64,000 nucleotides of DNA from Juglans regia (GCF_001411555.2 NC_049910.1:33643250-33707249), one strand, 5' to 3'; positions 49,585 through 61,510 are shown, counted from the first letter of the stretch. Program-made: numbers and translations. The notes: generated by a model from the sequence alone, not told the origin.

Positions 49585-49770
49585 GCTCGAGCACCACGTC
49601 GAGTGAACTTCGATCGAACCTCTCTGTATGGGTTCTGCTCGAGCGCTGAGTCGAGCGAACCTCTCTGAAAGAGTTCTGCTCGAGCACCACGTCGAGTGAA
49701 CTTCGATCGAACCTCTCTGTATGGGTTCTGCTCGAGCGCTGAGTCGAGCGAACCTCTCTGTACGATAGTC
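49585..49770. repeat. 93-bp tandem duplication, TCGAGC-rich
   Basis: Copies begin GCTCGAGCACCACGTCGAGT at 49585 and 49678. They are almost identical until the last dozen bases. Each contains two half-units ending CGAACCTCTCTGTA. A looser copy of the half-unit precedes at 49485-49584. Confidence 0.85.
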
Positions 49771-50278
49771 TAGAACGGACGCCCCTTGAGAGTCTTGGTA
49801 AGAATCAAATTATACTTTTACCGTGTTCAATTTCTTATTATCAATTTTTTTTTTCATTTATTGATTGCAACTTTTTATCTTTATTTCAGACATGACCAAT
49901 GGAACAAAAAGCATTTGAGTGTAATCCATGTTTAATTTTTATGTAGTTATATTTCAAGGCTAAGTCAATGTTGTTATTACGTTATAAATGAGACTGTTAT
50001 AACTTATGGCTACATCATACATGTTATTTACTTTTTAAACTATTGTATTTAAGGTTTTTTTTTTTTTTATCTTTTAAGTATTTTATTTTTTACAGATTTG
50101 GACTTGGGCTTTGGTGATCATATTTATGTAGTTATATCCCGATCAAAGACGTGGGATAAGTACTCTTTAATTAGCTCGAAGTACTACCTTTGACATTAAC
50201 AAGTAATATATTATATATTCCCCACCATATAATTTTGCGTTCCAAATGCATTTTGATCTGTTAGAAATGTAGAGAAAT

Positions 50279-50485
50279 AAACGATCCAACTTCGAACGGA
50301 GATCGGAGCTTCCATTCGGAGGTTGGAGTTCCTACTTCCGTTCGGAGTTCCGCTCGGAAGTCAGAGTTCCAATCGGAAGTCGGAGCTCCGACCTCCGATC
50401 GGAGTCGGAGGGACAATTTGGCTCCGACTCTTGTCGGAGTCGGAGGTCAAAAACGACAACTTCGACTCCGTCGGAGTCGGAGCTC
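50279..50485. repeat. GGAGTCGGAG-rich imperfect palindromic tract
   Basis: Many short units of TCGGAG or CTCCGA in both orientations, e.g. GGAGCTCCGACCTCCGATCGG, form a CpG-rich island in AT-rich surroundings. It may be a transposon terminus. No open frame. Confidence 0.6.
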
Positions 50486-50519
50486 AACCCTAAGATTGAT
50501 AAGAATGTTGTTGTGCCTT

Positions 50520-51161
50520 ACCATGACTAGACTAGATTTATCTTACTCAATCCAAGTCTTAAGTTAGTTTATGGATAAACCACACAAAGCCATATGGATG
50601 CAGCTTACCAAGTGTTGAAGTACATCAAAGGAACACCAGGACAAGGGATTTCTTTCCTACTTCTTCATCATTGCATTTAAAAGCATATAGTGATTCATAT
50701 TGGGCATCTTGCCCTGACACATGAAGTTTAGTTACTGAATATTTTATTTTTTCAGTGATTCCTTGATTTCATGGAAGTCAAAGAAGCAAACTGCTATATC
50801 AAGGTCATCGACAGAGGTAGAATATAGAGCACTTGCATTTACAAGTTGTGAACTTGTTTGGTTGATATCCTTGTTGAAAGATTTTGGTGTTAATCATAAG
50901 CAACCAGCCTTGTTATTTTGTGATAGCCAAGCTGCCCTATATATAGCAGCCAATCTGGTATTCCATGAGAGAACAAAACATATAGAAATTTATTGTCATT
51001 TGATGAGAGAAAAAATCAGTTGGGCATCCTTAGAATGTTGCATGTCTCATCCAAGCATCAAGTAGCAAATATCTTAACTAAAGTTCTTGGAGTTGATCAA
51101 TTTACATATCTCATTTCCAAGATGGGAGTGCATAATGTACACTCTCCATCTTGAGGGGAAG
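50520..51161 (+). pseudogene. copia RT C-terminus / RNase H remnant
   Basis: LTMTRLDLSYSIQVLS, a stop, FMDKPHKAHMDAAYQVLKYIKGTPG, then after frame breaks the RNase H block [22 protein letters not shown] (50770 onward) with [24 protein letters not shown]. At least three in-frame stops. The 3' LTR follows. Confidence 0.8.
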
Positions 51162-51394
51162 TGTTAGAAATATGGGCGAGTGGCTTACATGTAATCTGGA
51201 AGTGTATATAGTCTAAGAGTATTTTGTACAGCTTACACATCACTTGTATTTTATTAGATAATTATGTTAGTATAAATACAATGTAAAATAGAAACAACAG
51301 AATACTCTAGAATACATCAAGGAGAACATTTCTCCATTTCTTCAACTTTCTCTCGGTTTCCAGAATTTTCCCTTGTTTTCTCTGTTTGTTTACA
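51162..51394 (+). repeat. copia 3' LTR
   Basis: 233 bp, TGTTAGAAAT...TTTACA, partner of 44374-44612. It is preceded by the purine tract. Confidence 0.85.
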
Positions 51395-52082
51395 AGAAAA
51401 ATGATGACATTGATGAGCAAATATCATGCAAAAATAACTTCCTTTTTTTTTTTTTATATATATATATATATATATCTAGACGTGATTATAATAGCACCTA
51501 TAAATTAAATATTGGAAAAAAACTTAGACGACAGAAAACCGCATGGGCTTTGTAAATAGGCCGCCCCTATCTATACTCTTCTTTCCTCTAACAATTACTT
51601 TTCTTCATTTGCTTAAGAAAAATGATTTCAACAAGCTCTAAATATTTTTTTAGCGAGACCCACTACTTTTTTACGAAGGACCTGCATAGAATTTGTCTAT
51701 TTGGAGTTTATATCTTGCATTACTCTTACTTAATTAACATGATTTTGGCTCTTTTATTTAAACTTTCATCTGGCCCAAATAACTTGTTCTTTGTTTGGGT
51801 TGGGCCTAGCTTGCTTGATCCGGCCTGCATTGAAACATAGATCTCCCGGAGGGTCTATATTGGGCACAACATCTATGGCATCAAAAGCTCCGCTTGCACG
51901 TCTCATCCCGCTAGTCTTTAACAAAACCTATTCATCACTCAATCATGGCTCCTTCAACGATGGTATGGTCACAGCTAGCCATGAATGAGGAGGGATCGAT
52001 CAAGTGGGAGGAAGAGAAGAGAGAGTAACGGTGGAGGAGGGCAGTTGTGGGGAGAGATACTTAGAGTGGACGAGCCTCGAAC
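51395..52082. other. gene-free interval before the CUE pseudogene
   Basis: AT-rich, with an (AT)n run at about 51460-51475. No gene was recognised. The last part would be the former promoter and leader of the pseudogene. Confidence 0.5.
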
Positions 52083-54405
52083 ATGTTTGCCATAGTGTGA
52101 GGGAAAAGATCCTCCATTTTCGAAGATAGTCTAAATCTACCAGCCAATCCACCCGTCTCCAAGAGAATCTGCTTCTCCTCGTCCTCTCTCTTACGCTTCT
52201 CACCGTCCAGGTCCAACCACTCTTCCTTTCCTTCCCCTTCCTTCAATCACTCACCGCCCCACTTTATTGAACACCTTAGGGCTGCTTTTCCTCACATGGA
52301 TTAGAAGGTTGGTTTTTTCTTTTTATTCCTTTTGGTTATTAAATTTGAAGTAAATTTTTGTCTAATCTAAAATGATTATTACAGATCTTAGGTCGATATT
52401 TGATTTTTTTTTTCAAGATTTTGTTTCCTAAACAAGGATTCATTCTTTTTTTTTTTTTTTTGGTTTTTATGAAAAGTCTCATCTAGAGAGGATAAAGTAA
52501 GAGGAAATAACAAGCTATATAGTGGCTCCTCGATTGTTTTGAGTAATGAGTCACGAATGGCATAAGTAGTATTGGGATAATTGAATATATGTGTAATCTT
52601 TTTAAGCCAAAGCTTTGAAATTGAAGAGGGTGGATCACATCTTCTTGTGGTAATATGAGTAGTTTCTAACCATTTGGGGGAGCTATCATTCTTGTAGCTT
52701 CTTGAGAGAGCACTTGAAGAATGCCACAATGATTTGGATTCAACTATCAGAAGTTTGAACGAGCTTCGTTTAGGATCTACTGATAATAACTTGGGCTCTA
52801 TTGCAGCCAAGTGTGATGTAACACTGGAAGCCAATGTTCAATCACAAGGTATGCGTAGGCAAATGTTTTGAATTGATTGGTTGAAACTGACTTCTATGGA
52901 TGTTTCCGAATTACTTTGGATACACTAATGAATGGGGATACCTGTTAGCAGGTCTGTGTAAAGACATTGTCTCCCTCATTATATAGATGAGACATTTGCT
53001 TCAATCGAAGTTTAGGTATACTACAGCTGAACATTAGGCATTGAATTGTGTTCAACTTCTTTTCACACTAAATGATATAATTGTGATGTACCATATGCCT
53101 TGGGTCTTGAAGTACCCGATGTTTAAGCGAATTATGCTTATATGAAGTACCAGATCTTCAGACAAGGAGATATATTGTTTCAGGTGTGAGGAGAATATAA
53201 ACTTAAAGCGATTTACTAGCAGAAACTAACCACCACCAAAGAAAGAAAGTGTCACTTGCAAGCCACCTTTGGTCATCATCCATTTGCTAGTCTCCTTTGG
53301 TTTCCCAAATCTGAGGCTTGTGACTAGTAGACAGTGCTAATTCTTAATGGGCTCAAGTGTAATGTTTTGTTTTAGGTGAAGTGACAACTGATGGACATGT
53401 TGTCGCTGATGAGAAGCTATCAACTCTGCATAACCCTATCATGGATGCCACTGACTGGGTGGAGCTATTTGTTAGAGATTTGATGAGTGCCTCTAATGTA
53501 GATGATGCTAGAGCTCGTACTTCAATTTTTTTTGAGATTTTAGAGAGATCCATTCATGCATGTGCAAGTGCAGAGGTAGCCCAAAGCCTTCAACACGTTG
53601 TTTATTAATCATCATCCCTGTTAATATTATTGTGGTTATAGTTTTTAGTACTATAATGCAGAATGTATTGTAATTTTTGTCCTTGGTCTATCTATTTTTT
53701 CTTCTTTTGTGGGCAAGAGAAAGACAGAGGGAAGTGTAAGTGCAAGGGGTGCTAGGGCAGTTGGTTGTTTTGGGGGATGAGGGGGGATAGAAAGTGAAGA
53801 CTCATATTTCATGATGGTTTCTTTATTGGATTGTTTGTACTTATGGTTGTTCCTTTTGTAGGAAAATAAGATGATGAAAGAACAAGTAGAAGCACTTATT
53901 TAGGAAAATACAATTCTCAAGTGAGTAGTGTCTATTTAACATGATTGTCAGAAGGAGTGTGAAGATAGGAACCAAGACTTACAACATCTGAAGCAACTGG
54001 TGTCCCAGCACCAAGAGCAATTGAGAACACTAGAGGTTTAGCTTACAAATCTAATTATTACTTAAGTCTTTATATGATCTCATGATTGGACTGGATTTTT
54101 GCTCATTATCCACTTCATTCTCGAATTTTTCTATGGAATGTATTGTTTGGCAGGAAAATGACTATAAATGGTGCGGTCTTACTGCATTTATTATTTTGAT
54201 GTATCCTTTGATCTTTACAATCGTTGCATGATTAAGCTGATTAAGCTATATTTTGACTTTTACTCTTGAAATTGCTTGGGTATGATGATTATTGTTTGAT
54301 TTCATGATGCACTACCAGGTAAACAACTATGCATTGACTATGCACCTGAAGCAGGCTCAGGAAAGCAACTCCATCCCGGATCCTTTCCATCCTGATGCGT
54401 TCTAG
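52083..54405 (+). pseudogene. CUE-domain protein pseudogene, introns retained
   Basis: Five exon relics align in one frame set: 52083-52307, 52698-52848, 53376-53596, 53862-54035 and 54319-54405, all with GT...AG borders, 285 codons. They match the plant 'ubiquitin system component CUE' family (At5g32440/At1g80040 type). Landmarks are GKRSSIFED, PPVSKRI, EHLRAAFPHMD then LLERALEEC (the CUE helix region), DATDWVELFVRDLMSASN, HLKQLVSQHQEQLRTLE and the C-terminal VNNYALTMHLKQAQ. In-frame stops are at 52098 (TGA), 52302 (TAG), 53901 (TAG), 53922 (TGA) and 53937 (TAA). No frameshift is needed, so decay is mostly by point mutation. Retained introns point to DNA duplication, not retrotransposition. 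A functional parent should exist elsewhere. Confidence 0.88.
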
Positions 54406-54487
54406 TGAACCTTGTAAACGTTAATCTAACATTGTTAATGGTTGATATGTGAGCGTGCTTTCAAACACTGCTAAAAAGGTTGTATGA

Positions 54488-54937
54488 ATCAATATTTTAA
54501 ATATCGTATCGTACTGTACTGGTTGGTACAATAGGAATTTATTATGCCGGAACAGTAACTGGCACAAGGCAGGTAGGTTTTTTGTATCAAGTCAAATACT
54601 AGTCATTTCGGTGCGTTTCAGTTAATACCGACTGGTTTTTGGTGTATTGGCAATTTCGATGCGTTTCGGTGTACCGACATGGCTATGGTAATTTTGTAAT
54701 TAATGTAAAAATTCTGACTTTTTCATAATTTTACTTCAATTCTCACATCTGAAGATTCTTATATGTATTTTAACTTTTTAAAACTTACGTTGATGTTATT
54801 TTAAAATATAATTTATACATATATAATTAATTTATCCATATATAGATTATCCTAAAACGGTACTAGTATCAAAATATTTTATTCCAGTGCCTTAATCGAA
54901 ATGGTTATTGGAATGATATTCAAAACTTTGGTACAAA
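54488..54937. mobile_element. MITE-like element, GTACTGGTTGGTAC type
   Basis: The left edge (ATTTTAAATATCGTATC) and the inverted right edge (GTTTTGAATATCATTCC) form a weak terminal repeat. The interior has repeated GGTAC, TTTCGGTG and GTTTCGGTGTACCGAC units in both orientations. About 450 bp and non-coding. Confidence 0.45.
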
Positions 54938-55497
54938 TTATTTGTAGGAAGTTCAAAAGGTGTTCTATTGTGCTGATTGGGTCTTGGGTGCGCAGAAGTT
55001 TCCTATTTTATATGGAAATGGAAGAAATTTATTAATGACAGAAAATTAGTTACATCTGAATAAACTGTTAAGGATGACTTATCTTTTCCAGTTGTTTCCT
55101 CGAATTTTACCATATATCATACTCTCATCCCACTTCCGTCACACTATCCTGATATGGCTATACACGTAAGATCTAGAGAGTGATGGTGTTCAGATCTGTA
55201 TTCTCTCATTTTGTTTGTTTAGTCCCTCATATGTTGAGAATTTTTTTTGTATGGAATTTGTACAAGTTTCTAATACAACAATGCCAAATCAATCAAGAAA
55301 TACCGACAAGAGACCCATATACAACCAGCACCATATCTAACAAAAGTACAAGGTTGGATTGTCAATTGGCCATCCACACAGAAAAACAAATTCCACTATG
55401 AATACAGGTTGTAGATTTTGCCATTCTCTATGGCTGACACCTACTTTTTGGATAACAAAGTAGATAAACTAAACAAGGAGTACCACAAGGCAGCAGT

Positions 55498-55501
<4 letters not shown>

Positions 55502-55560
<59 letters not shown>
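55502..55560. repeat. (CT)n microsatellite
   Basis: An uninterrupted CT dinucleotide run of about 59 bases. Confidence 0.97.
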
Positions 55561-55562
<2 letters not shown>

Positions 55563-57289
55563 GTGTTACTTAGAAAAATATCTCCTCAAACTTATATAGT
55601 TTGAAAATAACGCAGTCCAACCATTAATTTTTCATGCAATTTGAGATGCCACTAAATGGCTTACAACATAATGTATTGGACAACCAACTGTAAAACAAAA
55701 TCAGCCCACCCTACCTCTCCCCTCACCTAGCCATAGACAGAGAAAGAGAGAAGAAGGCCACAAAAACCAAAAAAGAAACCTCCATCAGAATTCGCACCTA
55801 AGCACCATCCCAACAGGTTAATTGACATTGACTCAAATAACACAAATGGTAGTAATTTTGAGAGTTCTCATTAAAAAACACTCATTACGCAATAAATGTG
55901 GACATACATTGATGGTTGCCACATCCTTGTTAGTCTACAATCCCTTTAATTAATTAGCTATGATTTTTTAAGTTTGCCCCCAATTTACTGGTATATAAAA
56001 AAAAACACTTGGATCTGCTTCCTCAAAAGGAGTCAATCATTAAGCATATTTTTTATCTCATGCTTTGAAAAAGATCTTCTATAGCAGAAATTATGACTTC
56101 TAGGTGCCATTGATTTATGTAGAGTGAACCTCTTGACACATCTAATCCAACTTAATGGTTAGATGTTATAACCATTAAGTTATAATATCTCACAAACTTA
56201 TAAATGGTTAGATATGATAGAATTCTAAGAACAAATGAGACCATCCGGCCAATGCATTGGAAAAATGAACATTTGCCCCCACAAACAGCCATATATAATT
56301 TCAAACATACAACCATTAAGCACGGGCAATGCTTCATGGCCCTGGAAGTTGATCATTAATTCACAAACTAAGGTCAGGACCTCACTGATACTAAAGCGAG
56401 TGGTGAGTCTAGAACCTCAAACAAAAAAAATGCAGAAAAGAAATACTTTAACTGTACTGCGATCTTGACACCCTAAATGCTTGAGCAATTGAAATAAAAG
56501 TGTCTCAGCCCTTCATATAAGGCAGGATTATATTTTTTCTCAAGTACAGTGATAGCACAAAAATACAATTTGATTAATGATTTATGAACACCTCATCATT
56601 CAATTATCCTTTTTGATGAAAGTATATCCACTATCTCCATGCAATTATCACTTTTAGAGCATTAGCGTCCTTTACACCGACGTCTCTAATTACGGGGATA
56701 GTCCCCTTTATGCCTAAAAACCATCAAAACTAGGAAAATGCTACCACAAATATTGTTATCATCAAGATACACTAGCCAATGAGTTTTAACAACATGATGA
56801 TTAGAAAACCAATTTCAATAGAATTCCTTACCTGTCATTCACATGTCAGTGGAAGCAAAAAATCTAGACCCATTCCTTATATATATAGATTGGGTACTAC
56901 ATGCAATCTTTCAGAGATTTGTGGGAAGGGTGACTCCTTGAAATGAAATGAGATAACTCAGTGAGGCGATACGTGATGATCAAATTGATGAGTAAGGAAG
57001 ACCACAAATTGATGAGATTTACTATGAAAGACCCAAGTCTAGTTTACGGATATAATGAAACAAGGGAGAGAAGAGATTTAGTAAAATAACATTTACACGA
57101 AGTCAGTGTTGGATACTCCAGCCGAGTATTCTCAATACGATTAAAGGCGGATTCCGGCCGTGGGACAGGTTTCAACTCGTGGACACCGAGTCTATGTTCG
57201 CTATGAAATGATCTCCTCGAACCAAGCCCTAATTTCCTCAACCCAGAAGAATCGATCAGGGGATTGATCTTATGAAATGGGTGAAGAAA

Positions 57290-57646
57290 TAGGTGAAATC
57301 AACAGTGTTTTGGAAAAAATACAAAGTCAATCGTCTAATCAGAACATCTTATTTTACTGCAAAAATCGTAGGAGCAAAAGAGAAATCTGTTCCCACTGTC
57401 AATTTCGTCAGATTTCACCATCACTGTTTACACTTAATGTGTAATATGTGGGTATCATTTATTTTGCCGACCATTGTTTGCCGCAATAGAGTTGTTTTCC
57501 ACCAAATCCCAGTTATCAGTCTTCATATCGCTGCAACAACTCTATTCATTTTCCACAAACAGATTTTGTGTGATCAACCAACTATTTTCCACCATGCTTT
57601 GTCTTGGTAAAAATATTTGTTGGAAAATGCCAAATTTGTTGTAGTG
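57290..57646 (-). mobile_element. CACTA (En/Spm) transposon terminus
   Basis: Read on the minus strand the edge at 57646 is CACTACAACAAATTTGGC, the canonical CACTA terminal repeat. Inward there are several TTTTCCAC and GGAAAAT subterminal motifs in both orientations (57440-57620). The opposite terminus and transposase were not found, so this is an isolated end or a non-autonomous relic. The inner border is arbitrary. Confidence 0.6.
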
Positions 57647-58320
57647 GATCATTACTATGCATTGTCGATGCAATCTTCCCAAGCTTCAGAAGTTGGTTGT
57701 CAAAAATGATTTAGCAAACTTTCGTATAGAACCCAATTGGGCAGAAAGAAAAAAGGTTATGTTTGCGTGGAAATTAATTAATAATTTTGTTGTTTATATG
57801 TATATATGTATGTATATGTATCTATGCATATTATGTAGAGAGATCGAGATTTTTTTGCATGAGTCATGTTTGATTCATATAATCTATATAGGAAAAATAA
57901 GCAATTATTGCATATTGACAAGTTATTTGCATCCAAAGGAGTCATAATTTCATTTTGTTGGTCAACTACATAACAACTCAGAAAGACCAAACCTTGCTTA
58001 TCTGTTCTTAAGTTTTCGGTCTATATACTTCGACAACCTAGTATGAATACATAATTTCGTTTGTCTGCAAAATTCATAACGAATACTTCAATATAATATG
58101 TACATTCTACAAACAAGGGTGGTAATTGCAGATCACCACTCCCCAACTGCTCAAAGAACCAATGACTTGGGGAAGAAAAAGGTTCATATGCTTGAACTCT
58201 ACATGCATGTTATTGCCTTCTTATTTCTGTGCAGAACTTCACATACATTGAGTACTACTGCCAGCCATATTGCTCGGAAGTCGTACGTAAGCCAGAACGT
58301 CATCAAGTTGAGGTGGATTT

Positions 58321-58564
58321 CGTTCAACAGAATGCTTGAAAGAAAAACTATTTCCTCATATATTCAATGATGAGTACAGCATCTATATATATATACCTTT
58401 ACAAAGAATAAGACAAATACGTACATAACGGTTTACAGCAGAGAATAACCAACAATTGTTCCTATCGTACATTCTAGAAGAAGGAATTATTCTAGTGCTA
58501 TGAATCATCATGTATCTGCTGTGAGGATGACTTGGGATCTATGATATTATCATTGAGGCTGATA
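58321..58564 (-). repeat. copia 3' LTR (minus-strand element)
   Basis: 244 bp, partner of 62933-63200. It lacks about 18 bases (containing AAGTCACAACAGAG) present in the other copy, and its outer base is C instead of T. Confidence 0.9.
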
Positions 58565-59590
58565 CGCCCCCTAGAATCCAAGGGGGTATCAACCACATTG
58601 AGATTCGACTTGAAGTGCAGAAACTTATCAGCAACCAAGGGCTTTGTTAGAACATTTGCAATCTGATCTTTGGAACTGATAAATGATACACGAAGCATTT
58701 TGGCAACAACATGATCTCGAACGAAGTGATAATCTATGTCCATGTGCTTTGTCTTAGAGTGATAAACAAGATTAGATGATAGCTATGTTGCTCCAAGGTT
58801 GTCACACCAAAGAATTGGAGATTGAGGAAGAGAAATGCCAAGCTCTCGGGTAAGTGTTTGTATCCAGATAAGTTAAGCAGCTGAGGCAACAACAGCTTTG
58901 TATTCGGCCTCTGTTGAGAATCTAGCCACAGTCTTTTGCTTTTTTGAACTCCATGAAAGTAGGTGCTTGCCAAGATATATGCAGTAGCCTCCTGTTGATC
59001 TACAATCGTTTGGACATCCACCCCAATTAGCATCAGAGTATGTTTGAAGAGTGAAGTTGGACTGAGGTTGAAATAGAAGCCCATGATTAATAGTAGCTTT
59101 GAGATACCGAAGGATTCTCTTCACAGCACTCCAGTGTGTAGCTTTCGGGGCATGAAGAAATTGACATACCTTGTTGACAGAGAAGGATATGTCAGGTCGA
59201 GTTAATGATAGATACTGCAGACCACCAACCAAGCTTCAGTATAAAGTGACATCTTCAAACACTGGAGCATCAAATTTTGATCATTTTAGGGAAGCAGCCA
59301 TGGGTGACATCATTGGCTTGGCATGAAGCATGTTGCTTCAAGTTAGAAGACTCTTAATGTATTTACGTTGTGTCAACAGAAGGCCTTGCTGTTGTGGAAG
59401 AAGTCTTTGCCGAGAGCATAAATTAGATCAGTTATGGAAGAAGTATGAGAAGCCGTGATGACTATATCATCAACGTAAATCAGCAAAAAAATTGTAGTAT
59501 GAGCTTGATGAAAGATAAACAATGATGAGTCAGCTTTAGATGCAATGAAGCCATAAGTAAGAAGCCAAGAGCTGAGTTCAACAGACTAAG
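58498..59590 (-). pseudogene. copia RT C-terminal / RNase H remnant
   Basis: Minus-strand reading gives ELSSWLLTYGFIASKADSSLF and the YVDD catalytic motif (LLIYVDDIVITA) near 59480. Next comes PDISFSVNKVCQFLHAPKATHW, then RNase H with SDANWGGCPNDCRSTGGY and STEAEYKAVV, ending with TKHMDIDYHFVRD. Stops occur at several points, including 58877 and around 59230. Confidence 0.8.
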
Positions 59591-59782
59591 CTTCGTTTGG
59601 TTATCAAACTCCTCTCAACTCATCTCAATTCATCATTACAACTTTTTCAAATTCCAACACAAAATATAATAAACAATTCAACTTTTTCAAATCTCAAAAT
59701 AATAATAATATTAAAAAATAATATTCTAATAATATTTTATCATCTCAACTCAACTCAACTCACTTCAACATCCAAACACAAC
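59591..59782. mobile_element. MITE, GTTTGGATA family, inside copia RT
   Basis: A 192-bp insertion flanked by CTAAG on both sides (59586-59590, 59783-59787), a likely target duplication or part of one. The left end CTTCGTTTGGTTAT and the inverted right end GTTGTGTTTGGATG are terminal repeats. It carries the AATAATAATAATATTAAAAAA block shared with 4364-4560, followed by repeated CAACT units. It splits the RT sequence exactly between QAPRS and ELSSW. Confidence 0.8.
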
Positions 59783-60661
59783 CTAAGATCTTGGAGCCTG
59801 TTTGAGGCCATACAAAGTTTTATGGAGCTTGCACACATGGTTGGGACGTAAAGGGTCTATGAAACCTTGAGGTTGTTGCATGTAGACTTCATCAGTGAGT
59901 GTGCCATGCAGGAAAGCATTATTGATGTCCAATTGGCGCAGTGGCCATTTCCTAGTAATAGCAATGGACAAGATGAGACGTATGGTGGTCGGTTTGACCA
60001 CAGGGCTGAATGTCTCGTTGTAGTCGATTCCAGGCTGCTGATGAAATCCTTTTGCAACTAACCGGGCCTTTCTCCTTTCAAACAAACCATCAGCATTGGT
60101 TTTTGTTCTGTAAACCCACCTGCAACCAAGCACGTTAGAAATATTGACAGGAGGTACAAGACTCCATGTATTGGTCTTCATGAGAGCAATGTACTCTTGA
60201 GCCATAGCTTCACGCCATTCTGAGAATTTTGAAGCTGTAGAGTAACTTGAAGGGTCATCAAGTACAGTAGAAATAGTGAGAAAACAATGGCGAGGCGAGT
60301 ACGGAATGGTTCCATCAGAGGCAATACATGGTCGGAGAGAGTTTGTGGTAGAGCGAGTTATAATAGGGGAGCGTGGAGGGACATGATTTGAGAGAGAGGG
60401 AACTTGATCTTGAGAGACAGGAGACGAATCGGGATTGGGAGAAACAGAGGTGTCGAAGGTTGAAGATGAGGATATTATCGGGTTGGTTAGATTTGAAGTA
60501 AGACTGGACTGTGAGGGGCCAGGGCCAAGTAACGATGGGGAGATGAATTCGGATGTTGATGGGCCAGGCGATGAAGAACCAGGGAATGGGCCGAGAATAG
60601 AGGTTGGAAAATAGGTAAGGGAGTGTGAGTTGTTGAAGTTGCAAGAGATGAAGTGGGCCAT
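59783..60661 (-). pseudogene. copia reverse transcriptase N-terminal part (open 292 codons)
   Basis: The longest open frame of the element. Landmarks are [66 protein letters not shown] and [12 protein letters not shown], in the order of copia RT. It is cut by the MITE at its 3' end, so no complete enzyme is encoded. Confidence 0.85.
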
Positions 60662-61510
60662 GTCATTTTTTTGTAAGGGAATGATGTCTCATGAAAGCGG
60701 ACATCACGCGAAATGTAGAGACGGTTTGTAGTGAGATCAAGGCACTTGTACCCATTATGGGTATTGCTATATCCTAAAAATATGCACGAGGTTGAACGAA
60801 AATTAAGTTTATTTGGTAAATATGGGCGTAAATTTGGCCAACATTCACAACCAAATACCTTCAAGAAATTATAATCAGGTTCTTTTTTATGTACAATGAA
60901 ATAAGGATTGATTATTAAGAGTGGGAGAGGGTAGAAGATTGATGAGATATACCGCTGTTTCAAAGACTTCAATCCAGAATGTAAAAGGTAAGGAAGCTTG
61001 GGCTAGTAGAGCAAGTCCAGTTTTCACAATGGATGTTTTCTTTCGACAAGCCCATTTTGTTGATGACTATGTGGGCAGGGAAAACAGTGTTTAATTCCAA
61101 GTTTTTGACACATGGTGGTGATGGGTTTGAATTCACCACCTCCATCAGTAATGTTATTAACTTGGTTTTAAACATGCATTCAACAAAAGGTAAAAAAGTG
61201 GAGAAAATATTAATGGCATCAGATTTGAGTTTGAGAGGAAAAATCCATGTAATCTTGTATAGTGATCAACAAATGATAGATAATATTTAAAGCCCATACG
61301 GGAAACACAAGGAGCAGGGCCCCATAAATCTGAACAAACCAATTCTAAGGGCCCATTAGAGGAAAACCGACTGGAATTAAAGGGAAGTTGACAAGCTTTT
61401 GCAAGTGGACATTCAGGACATTGAAAAACAGTTTCAGTGGAAATAACAGGCAAACACCTTGTGCGCAAGATTCGGGAGACTTGATCTAGAGATGGGTGAC
61501 CCATCCTTCG
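60662..61510 (-). pseudogene. copia integrase remnant
   Basis: The zinc-binding end is MGHPSLDQVSRIL...CPECPLAKA. Then comes the catalytic-core start (VCSDLWGPAP, YYLSFVDHYTR), and after frame changes the C-terminal block FLKVFGCECWPNLRPY and FLGYSNTHNGYKCLD. Multiple frameshifts between 60960 and 61290. Confidence 0.8.

Larger units (their letters stand above)
49335..50515. mobile_element. second insertion in the copia element, unclassified
   Basis: About 1.2 kb of non-copia sequence separates the RT fragment from the downstream TRLDLSYSIQVLS block. It contains TCGAG-rich tandem repeats (49485-49770), an AT-rich middle and a GGAGTCGGAG-rich tract (50279-50485). Terminal repeats and a target duplication were not found. 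Borders are set only by where copia homology stops. Confidence 0.5.
44374..51394 (+). mobile_element. decayed Ty1/copia element with nested insertions
   Basis: LTRs at 44374-44612 and 51162-51394 both begin TGTTAGAAAT and end TTTACA. The primer binding site TGGTATCAGAGAA follows the 5' LTR, and a purine tract TTGAGGGGAAG precedes the 3' LTR. Flanks ATAAA and AGAAA are a possible mutated 5-bp duplication. The order gag, protease (DTGA), GAG-pre-integrase, RT, RNase H is that of copia. Most of integrase is deleted. The element is broken by a 2.66-kb insertion (46369-49029) and by a second one (about 49335-50515). Confidence 0.85.
54406..58320. other. gene-free interval between pseudogene and copia element
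   Basis: No host gene seen. It holds a GGTAC-rich inverted-repeat element (54488-54937), a long (CT)n run (55502-55560), AT-rich filler and a CACTA-type terminus (about 57290-57646). The stretch 58200-58320 is the target flank of the copia element. Confidence 0.55.

Noticed and set aside
49307..49690. 127-codon minus-strand frame
   Set aside because: Translation of the TCGAGC tandem repeat; repetitive residues and no domain.
52388..52834. 148-codon minus-strand frame
   Set aside because: It is antisense to exon 2 and intron 1 of the CUE pseudogene, whose plus-strand codons match a known family.
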